A DNA stretch of 64,000 bases from Saccoglossus kowalevskii (lineage: Eukaryota > Hemichordata > Enteropneusta > Harrimaniidae): contig NW_003131863.1 of the NCBI RefSeq assembly GCF_000003605.2, positions 427,030 through 491,029 of the forward strand. Reading direction: 5' to 3'. A model generated the notes under the pieces. That model did no database searches. It was not told the origin of the DNA and was given only the letters and a program-made list of their open reading frames with translations. The position numbers and the translations under genes are program-made. Below, in pieces: positions 27,598-37,389 of this stretch (position 1 is the first letter of the stretch; each line of letters begins with the position of its first letter).

Positions 27598-29288
27598 ATA
27601 GTGCCACCGAGGTTTTATTCCGATCAAGCAGCGCTTCGTCTGTGCCACCAGCTAGCGATGCAACGTCCAGGCAGCGGAGCCATGGAAGACTTGGAGGGAG
27701 CGATGTGTTGAAAAGTAACAACTTCTATGGTAGCACGGATCAGGTTGGCCAGAACGAGGCTTCACCTGTGTCTGATCACCACATATTGCATATCAAAGAA
27801 AATGGCAATTGCAAGAGATATGCTAGTGCACCAATTAAACGACTTAAACATCCAGTGGAGAAGAACCTACTAATCTCCTTCATCATAAGTCTCATCTTCT
27901 TAATAGCTGCTTTGACTGTGTTTTGTCCAACCTTCGCTATCCTGTTGTTTGCATTGCCGGTGGCTTTAATTGGTCGGCGTTTCGCCGCCTGTTGCTGTTT
28001 TTGCTCGGACCGAAACGTGTGTTCGTGTTGCTGCTCAAAGTTGCTGGCCATCACGGAGTCTCAGTGGCTGCACGAGACGGAATTCAATAAAATGGTGGCA
28101 CATAGTTTGATTCAGATGGAAGCAGGCCTAGAAATGTCCCGAATACGTGACATGATCATGGCGAGGCTTATATTTGCTGAGAGCGAGAGCGGGAAAAAAC
28201 TTTACCCAAGGTTTTTACAAAAGATTGTGCAGGTGTATTCTGGGTATGCCTGGATGAATGATGATGATTTCTCAGTGGATAAGCATGTTTTGAGAATGCC
28301 ACCAACGGTGAAGACGCGCAAGGATCTTGAAGAATATATTGCCGAATCGGCGGCTAAGGAAATTGAACTCGACAAGCCACCGTGGGAGATTCATGTTGCG
28401 ACAAATGTCGGTCCGGATAAGGATACTATGATTCTTTTTCGTATGCACCCAGCACTTACAGATGGGATTAGTTTAGTAAGGATATTTTGTAAATCGGTTT
28501 CTGATCTACATTCCACGGATATACTGAAACCACGTTTTGGTGGTGGGGCAATAATATTTAACGGGCTGCGAGCTGCGGTTGCTGGCCCACTTATTTTTCT
28601 GGGCAAGCTTATTTTTCTCAGGAAAGATCGCAACATTTTACATGGTCCGCCACTTAGCGGGAAAAAAGTAGTCGCATGGTCCGAACCATACAGTTTTCCT
28701 GCCGCTATCCGTATTAAGCAGGTCACAAGGAGCACAATGAATGATGTCCTTGTGGCGGCCATTTCTGGAAGCCTGCGGATCTATATGCAGTCGCGCGGAG
28801 TAGCTCATCCGTATAACCTCCATGTTACTATGCCTATGGATTTACGCTCAGACTCCAGAAACATTAACATGGGTAACCACTACGCCATGTTCGACATTAA
28901 GCTGCCGACTAACACGGAAGGATCAATTCCGAGGCTATGGGAGACTAAACATGAACTTGAAGAGTTGAAGAACTCAGCCGACCCCGTTGTTATGTACGGC
29001 GCTCTGCACGTTTTAAGGACGCTCCTACCTGTGTCCTCTGCGCAAAAGATCGTCAGTTACATCAACAATAAAATGACATGTGTTGTTTCGAATTTGCCTG
29101 GACCGGATATGCAATTGTCTTTCGCCGGGAGAAAAATTAAAATGATGCTTTATTGGATTCCGCCTAGAGATCAGGTTGGTGTGAGTATTTCCGCTTTCAG
29201 CTATGGCGATGACGTCAGGATAGCCGTGCTGGCGGACGAAGCCGTTATGCCCAATCCGGAAATCCTTACAAATGAATTCGTATTACAG
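27598..29288 (+). CDS. Acyltransferase-like gene, catalytic-domain exon
   Basis: Opens after the acceptor TTTACAG with the last two bases of a split codon and closes at TTACAG|GTAAGT in phase 0. It holds the hydrophobic hairpin, the Cys cluster and the whole acyltransferase fold without an intron. Reading through the acceptor, an in-frame ATG at 27,507 would add 30 hydrophobic residues; that alternative start has no intron support but cannot be excluded. Confidence 0.88.
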
Positions 29289-31079
29289 GTAAGTATCTGA
29301 TGAAATAGTTTGCTTCGTCATAACTGCGCATGCGTATAGAGGAGGCTCACAAACAACTACAACACAATTTAACATAACTGGTAATAGCGGTATTCACAGG
29401 CAAGGTAGTAAATACAACGAATTGACGAAACCAATTATGTGTGTCTGACTTGGTCATATTTCAAAGCTTTTGTGACGATGAAGTACTTGTTACTACCGCG
29501 AGCTATGTTTATTACGTTCTAGTCAATGCGTTTGAATGAACTGCGCATAGGCGTAGGTGCGCGCGACGCGATCCTATGTCAAAACTAACCAGAGAACGGA
29601 AAAACAATACAAAAACAGTAAAATGCACACATATGAAGTTATAACGATAATGTTTCATTAAATAGTAGTGCAAGTTTCGAGATTTCATTTTGTTCATACC
29701 CTTTTGTTTGTTGTGACCTGCGGTAAATGTGAAGTATTTTGCAAATCGCGGAGACGCTGACGCCACACAGCATTGAATATTACACCATCAGCGGGACATA
29801 ATATCAATGCCTTTACCGCATAACGGTGTATAATTTTGCCTGCAATTTGTATATGTACAAATAATAGAATATATAGTTATATGTGATAAAGGCTTGTCAA
29901 TAAAGGCTTGTCAATAGATAGATCAATTTGTTTCCCTATAATAGATGGATAATATGTCGCAGCTGCTCGCCAACAGGAGAATACCAGGTGAGAGACGACG
30001 TGATTTGGATGAGGACGCCGAGGATGTAAGTATGATTTGTTTGTAGTCAGACAGACACATTTGGTGTTAAAGCGGGGGAGTCGTCACCTGCGTATGCGTC
30101 AGATGGCCATAGCGTGTCATTGTTTACAAATAAGCGTCGACCCATGAGCCTTTGCGTTTTAGCGTGTGTTGTTATCGTCGCTTGTGCAGGTGACGACCCT
30201 CTCGCTTTAAATGAATATAATGACGTCAACAATTCGCTTTCCGTAAATGTGTTACGGTAGTGATAATCCGCGAGCTACGATGTTTGATTTATTCTACAAA
30301 AACAGCAATTTCTACCTGAAATAGGTAATTTTCCGTTCACTGGGAGGTCTCGCGCATTGCGTGATAGACGCGGGCCGAACGTCTGCCACAAAAATCGAAT
30401 AATTTAATTTTGGACTTGAAGTGGTCTATACTTCCTGATAAGACGCGCCTTCTATGTGCCGAGGCGCTTCTGTGACGTGTAGATGACGTGGACGACGTAG
30501 ATAGACTGTATTGTCGTATGCTGGAAACAATCAACACCTTCCTTTCACCTAAAGTCACAGAATCGCTCGCTGCTAGAGGGCGCGCCTCATAGGAAAGTTC
30601 TCAAAGTACATTTATACTGGTCACAGATTCAAGAGCATTAGTTGGAAGTAGTTTGAGTTCAGTAGCAATTAAATTTTTGTTCGTAGGAAATGGATGATGA
30701 AATTGATCCGTTAGAGGAGGAAATCAACAGCCCCCGTGCACAAACCGTGCGCCATCCATCCACTGTGTCATCAACGCATTCCATCGCCTCACAGAGAACC
30801 TCGTCGAAATCACGCCCTCTGTCCGCTTCGCTTGACCAGGTGTCGCCAGATGACGCTTCTGAGGAGCAGAGTACAACGTTACCGGGACAACGCGACTCGA
30901 TGTCAATGGAAACTGACGGGAAAAGATGCTCCACGGGGTCACGGTTTGACGAGTCACAGATGAGTGACCTAATCACTGTAGATACCAAGTCGCCGTCTGG
31001 AAATGTTTTGACGCACGAACAGTTGAACTTGACGGAAGAATGTTCGCAGTACTCTCCGGAAGTTGAGAGAAAAAGTTAG
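27598..31079 (+). CDS. WS/DGAT-family acyltransferase-like membrane protein (5' end missing)
   Basis: Three exons join in phase: 27,598-29,288, 29,945-30,025 and 30,687-31,079. They give the last ~720 residues. Counting from the first whole codon, residues 1-80 are Ser/Gly-rich and probably cytosolic. Residues 89-125 form a strong hydrophobic hairpin, followed by a Cys cluster (131-145, CCCFCSDRNVCSCCC), a possible palmitoylation site. From about 150 to the end of exon 1 there is a wax-ester synthase/diacylglycerol acyltransferase fold: LDKPPWEIHV at 257-266, the active-site position HPALTDG at 283-289, and C-terminal domain words STMNDVLVAAISG, MPMDLRS and SNLPGP. The family normally has HHxxxDG with the second His catalytic; here it is Pro, so acyl transfer is doubtful. 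The tail (last two exons) is acidic and Ser-rich and resembles no domain. The exon begins mid-codon after a good acceptor (TCTCTTTACAG), so at least one upstream exon is missing, unless translation starts at the in-frame ATG at 27,507. Confidence 0.85.
29945..30025 (+). CDS. Acyltransferase-like gene, 27-codon exon
   Basis: A short exon between acceptor CCCTATAATAG and donor GAGGAT|GTAAGTATG, phase 0 on both sides. It encodes an arginine- then acid-rich linker (for example RRIPGERRRDLDEDAED). Phase 0 on both sides means skipping would keep the frame. It is too short to stand out as an open frame, so the call rests on splice sites and matching phases. Confidence 0.75.
30067..30210 (+). mobile_element. 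MITE family 1, copy 5 (intronic)
   Basis: Intact ends (TTAAAGCGGGGGAGTCGTC and GTGACGACCCTCTCGCTTTA) and the family core. It sits 41 bp inside the second intron seen of the acyltransferase-like gene, in the same orientation as transcription. It lacks part of the right inner arm found in copies 3 and 7. Confidence 0.88.
30320..30421. mobile_element. MITE family 3, single arm
   Basis: GGTAATTTTCCGTTCACTGG, then CTCGCGCATTGCGTGATAGA and GAACGTCTGCCACAAAAATC match the right arm of the element at 6.3-6.7 kb in inverted sense. The rest of the element is absent, and a family 4 element follows directly. Lies in an intron of the acyltransferase-like gene. Confidence 0.6.
30441..30590. mobile_element. 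MITE family 4 with CTCF-like terminal boxes
   Basis: Starts near GACGCGCCTTCTATGTGCCG, continues AGGCGCTTCTGTGACGTGTA, and ends with the inverted counterpart GTCACAGAATCGCTCGCTGC then TAGAGGGCGCGCC. The same ends bound the element at 42.83-43.04 kb. The GAGGGCGC word at the right end matches a CTCF-type core. Intronic in the acyltransferase-like gene. Confidence 0.6.
30687..31079 (+). CDS. Acyltransferase-like gene, terminal exon
   Basis: Opens after TTTTTGTTCGTAG in phase 0 with EMDDEIDPLEEEINSP and runs 130 codons to a TAG stop. The sequence is rich in Ser, Thr, Glu and Asp with no hydrophobic segment, and looks like a disordered cytosolic tail. Assignment to this gene rests on strand, phase and proximity; it could belong to a separate short gene, but the preceding 27-codon exon bridges it well. 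No AATAAA signal lies close behind the stop. Confidence 0.7.
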   Translation, partial: EMDDEIDPLEEEINSPRAQTVRHPSTVSSTHSIASQRTSSKSRPLSASLDQVSPDDASEEQSTTLPGQRDSMSMETDGKRCSTGSRFDESQMSDLITVDTKSPSGNVLTHEQLNLTEECSQYSPEVERKS

Positions 31080-32104
31080 ACAGGGTAATCATCCATGCAT
31101 ATGACGTAGGTGTCTCGATCTGTCAACAAAAACTTAGTCAGTCATTCTACGATACCGACGGGAAACATGCGGCAAGGCATGGCTTGTATGTGACCCCGTT
31201 TCGGACTACAATGTTTTCATTAACTTATATGTAATATTGATTTAAGTTCAAATTTTGTTCCTCACAAACAATACTGAACAATTTAATCAGTTGTGAATAC
31301 GACGTCACAATGCCCAAATATGGAAGAATGGCCTTGTATTGTACACTACGGGGAGAAAGTTCTACTTATGCAGAATGACATGTGATCGTGAATACAAAGT
31401 TTTCGCTAAATATTACTTCCGTGGAGTATGTATATAATGTGTAAGAGTGTTTTTATTCGGCACGGAACTCAGTAAGATGTCTGACCATGGCATGTGTTGT
31501 AATATTGTTTGAATCATCGGGGTTACTAGCTGTAACCCACATCATGACGTAACAATTATGTGTATAAATACCCACAATTCTCAGACTTGTCAAATATACA
31601 TGTTAGTGTACTAGTATGTGAAGCATCAAATTACAATGGCTATTATTTTTCTGTACAGAGTTCAAAGTTCAAATTTCCTACGCATCGATAACAAAGATGG
31701 CGTATTTATGCTATCTGTCTACTTCAGTAGTTTTGTAATCGCCGTCTTCCTCCTTGCAAGATGAGCCAACCATACCTGTAGTATCCCCAGCCATGACTCC
31801 AAGAGTCACACATCCATGTATTCACTGTGGATATTACTCCACTATAATACCAGTAATTTGTCAAAATTTCGACACAAAGATACCATTTGTAAAACACACT
31901 GTATCGTTTGATTCTGGTATGAGTAAACAGATTGAACGAGTCTACAGCAAATACCAGGATGTGTGACCTTTTGGAGTCAGAGTACCAGGATGTGTGACCT
32001 GATAGTTCGTTGTAATGCATCAACCCTTCTATCGCTTTTACACATTGTTATTCTTATCCTCGTATCTCTTATCTTGTTTCTAAGACTCTGAGATGTTATG
32101 CTTA

Positions 32105-32398
32105 TTAAAGGGCGGTAGTCGTCGCGCCACGCATGCGCGAGATATATGGGTCTCATATAAACAAAGATGGCGACTTTGACTCTTGCGCAGATCAACGAGT
32201 ACAAATTGAGACGTTACCAAGCTTTAATTAGGTATTGTTAGATGACTGGAAGGTATCGAAGAAGTCGCCGGCTGTATTTAGTGCAAGTCGCGCCAAGGTC
32301 AAACCTCACGATTTACATTAGGAAAACGCATTGGATTGTGGGAAATCAATGTTTATCAAATGTCGCACATGCGCAGCGCGTCGACCACCACCCTTTAA
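32105..32398 (+). mobile_element. MITE family 2, copy 3
   Basis: Ends AAAGGGCGGTAGTCGTCGCG and a slightly shortened GCGTCGACCACCACCCTTTA. It shares with copy 2 the stretch ATATATGGGTCTCATATAAA and the start CAAAGATGGCGACTTTGACT, encoding MATLTLAQINEYKLRRYQAL before an early stop. Its closeness to copy 2 points to recent activity. Confidence 0.85.
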
Positions 32399-33960
32399 GT
32401 ACTTGTCATAATTCTGACGTCATAACTCGTGATGGATGATAAGTATTTGCATCTCAAACGAACACCGGAATTGTACTGTGCTTGTTTCAGCTGGTGGTGT
32501 CAATAGTTCAAATTGAAGTCAGATTAAATAGAAGTCACGTGCACAACGCGTAATGTACGTGATTAAGAGTTTATCAGTTGATATTCGATGTCCTATCCTA
32601 TGTGCCTGAATGTTTATCTCCGATTCGCGAGGATAGTTTTGGTCGACTTTCTATAAAAAAAAACCAGGTACTAAATTTACTGTGTTTACAGTTCATTCAC
32701 ATAATAAACCCAAATCGAGTTAATATTAATTGACTCGTGACACTGCTTTTTTATATGGCGTCACCTATGTTTAAAAGAAAAACGAATTGAATGTTTTTTT
32801 ACGACAATGTACAGATGTGCTGGAACAAAGACGAACAAATTAGTGTGCATATTTGGTTGTTGTTTTAGGAAGTGATAACAACTCAAAAAAGCGGCAAAGT
32901 TGTTATGTATTAGATTATAATCTTACGACACCGCTTTCGGTCGAGAGTATTTTAGATGCGCCCTCTAGCGGAATTCCGAGGAAAATTAACAACTCGAAAA
33001 TTAGGGATTCATAGTGTAATAACAATTGGACAACGGACCACGTGCAGTATTTGCATAAGCCGTCCACGCTTGTAAGAATTCATGCCAAATTATTGATACA
33101 GGATATTCACAATTTCCTGTAAATTCGCCATTCAAGTCCAATATACGTGAGAAGATAGGAAAGGATGCGATGATTTTATGTTGTTTTTATAAAAACAATA
33201 AATTTAGCTAACGACAAAAATTGCCAATCGATTTTAATACTCAGTGGTTATTACAATTTTAGACCACTTTCGTTGTCACCAAATATTTGTATATCTCGAA
33301 ATAACTATATTTCTCAGAGATAACGAGCTGATCTATTAGTATCTAATATTTGAATTTTGTGAACCCTGTCATGGGGGAAGCCTCGTATTTTGTTTCCTGG
33401 CCTGGGCTTTGCGCGTGTCCGAAATTCGTGGAAATAAACAAAGTTAATTTACACGCGTTGTCAAACAGATCTTTGGGACACGACCACCACCATTTAACCT
33501 AACAGGTTTTCGTTAAGTGTGTATATATATATATTTATGCAAATAATTTCAATTAAGTATGCATTTATTTATGAATTATACAGTATACAAGAGAAAGTTC
33601 TTCTCGAAATTGAATTGTCAAGACATTTTCCTAATTTAGTATCATAGTGTATGTACATAATCCACACTGATCAAATCATAGTATAAAAACAGTATTTATG
33701 TACAATGCAATGAATCTCATTAAATATTACAGTGACGTCATATGTGTGTAATTATTGTGTTAATTGTAATTCAAATTATATTTCACTTCATCAACTATTG
33801 TATATGTGTCATCATCTGTCTTAACTGACTTCAAAATATTGTATTTTATTTCTCGGTACATCAATAAAAAAATATTATTTTTGGAAAATTGTAATGCATT
33901 GCTTGTGTCGAGTTGTGAATTGTAAGTGACGTAATTTAACTGAAATAAGGCACGTGACTA

Positions 33961-34062
33961 GCGCCTAAATGGTGCGCCCCCTAGTGACAAAAACCGTTTC
34001 TATAACATCAAAACGAGGTCAACGAGGAAAGCAATGTAGTTCAAACCGACTGACAACTATGA
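33961..34062 (+). mobile_element. Family 4-related fragment
   Basis: GTGCGCCCCCTAGTGACAAA (a strong CTCF-like box) is followed by AAAGCAATGTAGTTCAAACC, which matches AAAGCAATGTCGTTCAAATT in the element at 42.8 kb. Only one side is recognisable. Confidence 0.45.
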
Positions 34063-36903
34063 TTGGTTGTTTAAGTCGTACAATTTTAGCTCAACATTAA
34101 AGCTGCATCCCCACTTTGTATGATCTGTAGAAAACCTCTCACTTACCTTTATAAGCATCGTTATTTACGGTTCATGAGAAAATATATCCAACAGAATCCG
34201 GTAATGGAATTTGAAAAACTTGAGTAGTAGACTTGAGTGATTACAATAATGAGAATTAAGTTTTATTTGGTGATTAAACACCGCGTCCTTCAGAGCAGGA
34301 TGGCTTCAGGGCGTCAACGTTTCAGGATTTGTTGCCATGGTAACTGCTTTTATCATTTTTCATGATATTTACAATACTCAGTAGGAGTTCTGATTGAAAA
34401 TGGAAGGCAATGAAATACTGAAGTAATATACGACTTACAAACTATTATTTGTCGACTGTTTATTCCCATGTAGATAACAATGAATTATCCCCGAATATTT
34501 ACCCAAGAAATTCGTTGTGCGTGCAACTCATACAACTTGAGTAAACAGGTGTAGAATGGAACCAGCTGAAACCAGATAAGCATTATCGCCGACAGAGGGC
34601 GCAACTACATGGAGGTCATTTTATGCTGACTGCTCACAACTGAAAGACACCCACCATTTTGTTCATTTGCTTAAAATGTTTTATTGAAAAATACAGGCGA
34701 AGGAAATTTAAGTTAAGACACAAAAGACAAAAAAATAATTAAATAAATATATATTTGTAATACATGTACCAGTACATTTCATATCAGTAACGCCCTCTTT
34801 CGACGTTTACGTGTGTATCTCGAATGTATTACGTGTGTGCATGTGACGTCACTGAGCTAGCAACGGAGTCAGTGTAAATCTACTTACAAGAGCGTGGCTG
34901 ATTGGTTGCGAGTGTCTTGTCTGCCAAAATGGCCGCCGATTTGATAATATCATAATATAATAGTAATATCGCGTCGAGCATACAGGCAATTTTGAAATTG
35001 TATACTATGTGGTGTTACCTATGGCAACAAGTTTATAACGGTATTATATCATAACATGGACCCCAAAGACATATACAGTCGCAGAACTACAGTGTGTACG
35101 TAGTATAAGCGCTGATATACATATAGAATTCAGTGTCCGATTCGACACAGGTATTTCGTAAATCCCCGAGTTCATTGACGTGTTGCATTGGAAAACAATA
35201 GAGGACAACTTTTTTTAATACTATATATCCGTTGAAGCTGCCAGATAATTAGTGTGTACCTGCAGAAATGCATTTGGCAAATATTAAAAGTATTATTTGT
35301 TTGACAACTCATATTGAAAACGAAAATGACGAAAAGCTAGTGAAGCGCGACATGTGAGTTGTCTTGACAACATGTGACCGGAGGCAGTATATATGTTGTA
35401 AAATACTAGTACAGGCGATCATGTGTTACACTCATATAACCATAATAAATGAATGTTGCGTCTATTGAAAATAGAAGAGAAAACAACAATTAAATAATCA
35501 CATAACTAAGTAATTATACATAATTATACATTCATGGAAACAGTATTTTCCCGGGCCCGGCATTACTCCCCTTGAGATTTATAAAAACGTTACATTGTAT
35601 ATAAATGTAATTCTTAAGACAAAATAGAATTGTTTCCTAATATTATTATAGATTGAAAAGCTATAAAGAAAAATATGCCTGACTGCGCTGACCACATTCG
35701 GTTATAAGTAAATATACATTACTCTCAATATTCAATAAAGAAGAAATGGTTTATACTGCGAATTAAATGCGTTATAATCATGTTTTTTTGGAACAGTAGA
35801 CTCGGCTAAAAATAGAACAGCGGAAGGCAAAAATCAAGTCTCGTTTCTCTCGGTCTGAACGAGAACTCAACGGCCATCTATGAAGAAGATCTATTCTCGG
35901 GCGAGTTGAAATCTTCTTGCAGATAAAAGTGGTTTTTTTTTCATCTGTTATTTGATTCAGCGTGGATTTTTGATGGTCAGTGAAAACTGTTATATCCGTA
36001 TTTATCACAATTATAATACATTTATTCACGTTGTGATCTGTGACCTCAGTAGAGGCAGATTCAGTTCATAATAAAATGATACATCATTGCTCGTGGTATA
36101 AGCAATTCCTTGTTTTATAAATTAGGCAACGCCGCCGCTCTTCCTGTCTAATCTATTTTAAAAATAATTTATCTAATTTAAATAAATCAACATTCTGATC
36201 GCCATATTGACGTATAATTGAAAATTTCCATTCCTTCGAGTAAGTAAGTATAATTCGAGTAAGTAAATATAACGCAGGATCATGTAAAAATGTTTGAAAA
36301 GAGTTTACTTTAATATTAAGTTAACAAGGAGTAACGAAAATATATATTAGAATTAATGTGATATGGTATTTGCTATTATGTGCAGCATTAACATTGTCAT
36401 TTGACAGTCCAGGAACACATATCTTGGTCCTAGTGATGCAAAATGCTGTTGCACTCTGGTGGGTGAGGGCGCATGATGATTTCGGGCGGACTACTCGAAT
36501 ATCGACTCTTCCACGATGATTCAAAACGCCCCGCGCCGGGTCCCTATGACACACCTGAGGAAACATCTCTTTGGTTGAATCTCTGACCGGCTCAAGCATT
36601 GAATATTGAGCTTCGACCTACCACGCCACGCCGGCACGAATGCGACGACAACGTTACACCTCCAAGCAGGTCGTTTCGTTCGGCGGTTCCCGGCGTTTCT
36701 TGCGAACGGCTTGGTTCCCCATAGACCACGGGCCTTTGATGCATAGGTGAATGTAATAATATTTTCAAATTAAATCGTATTTATTTGCAGAATAGTGAAG
36801 CTAGTCGAGCCTGCTTCTGATACAACATTATATACATTCATATGAAAATATTATTATATTCTAATATTTCCTGCATCGAGCGCCCGTACCATAGACCATA
36901 TCG

Positions 36904-37036
36904 CAATTCTAAATCATAGTGCACTGTAGGATTGTTAGTTCAGGTTGCACGAGCAGGCGTGCGTTATGATTGGCGGAGTACTAGTTGCGTTCGATTCGAA
37001 CATAACAATCCCACAATGCACTGTAATTTGGAATTT
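36904..37036. mobile_element. Small MITE with ~32-bp inverted ends
   Basis: AATTCTAAATCATAGTGCAC at the left is matched in inverted orientation by GTGCACTGTA-like sequence ending TGCACTGTAATTTGGAATT at the right. The inverted arms carry a TGCATTGTGGGATTGTT-type word. 133 bp, non-coding. Confidence 0.65.
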
Positions 37037-37240
37037 TGATATGAACTATGATACTTGCTCGAGGCGAAACCAGCCAAATCGTCAACCGGAGATACAAGTG
37101 TACTATTTTGTGATTAAAACAACTAAGCATAAAGATTTTAACATGGGTTTCAAAACAATTGATAATACGTGATTAAGTCAGCGTCAAGACAAGCTCACCA
37201 TACGATAATCGGTCACCCCGCCCCTCCCCATATCGCATTA

Positions 37241-37389
37241 TCAAACCCATTGTATGTAGTCACGGAACTCCGGGCCGTTTAATCCTTGTAGCTGAGCTAT
37301 ACGCATCGTACTCGTCCCGATAACATTTCTCTGTTCTTCAATGAAATCGGACCAACTCGAATAACGCTGACGAAGAAACAGTTTAGATC
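37241..37389 (-). CDS. Gene A, exon 5 (terminal)
   Basis: Opens after ATTCGCAG with two bases that complete an Arg codon and ends with a TGA stop. It encodes SKLFLRQRYSSWSDFIEEQR and about 28 more residues. The SSWS/SxxS word matches the conserved C-terminal Ser/Thr-Phe-Ser box of O-fucosyltransferase-like proteins. Confidence 0.85.

Larger units (their letters stand above)
31080..37240. other. Intergenic, repeats only
   Basis: Between the acyltransferase-like gene and the last exon of gene A there are only short open frames without support. It contains MITE family 2 copy 3 (32,105-32,398), a family 4 relative (33,961-34,062), a small inverted-repeat element (36,904-37,036) and CTCF-like boxes near 32,955, 33,976, 34,596 and 34,790. 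A GC-richer patch at about 36,440-36,730 has no detectable coding or tRNA-like structure. A TTTATT near 36,780 could supply a - strand AATAAA for gene A. Confidence 0.5.

Noticed and set aside
30690-30988. Other frames over the last exon of the acyltransferase-like gene, including a 109-codon - strand frame
   Set aside because: They are shadows; only the + strand frame joins in phase to the upstream exons and ends with a stop after a disordered tail.
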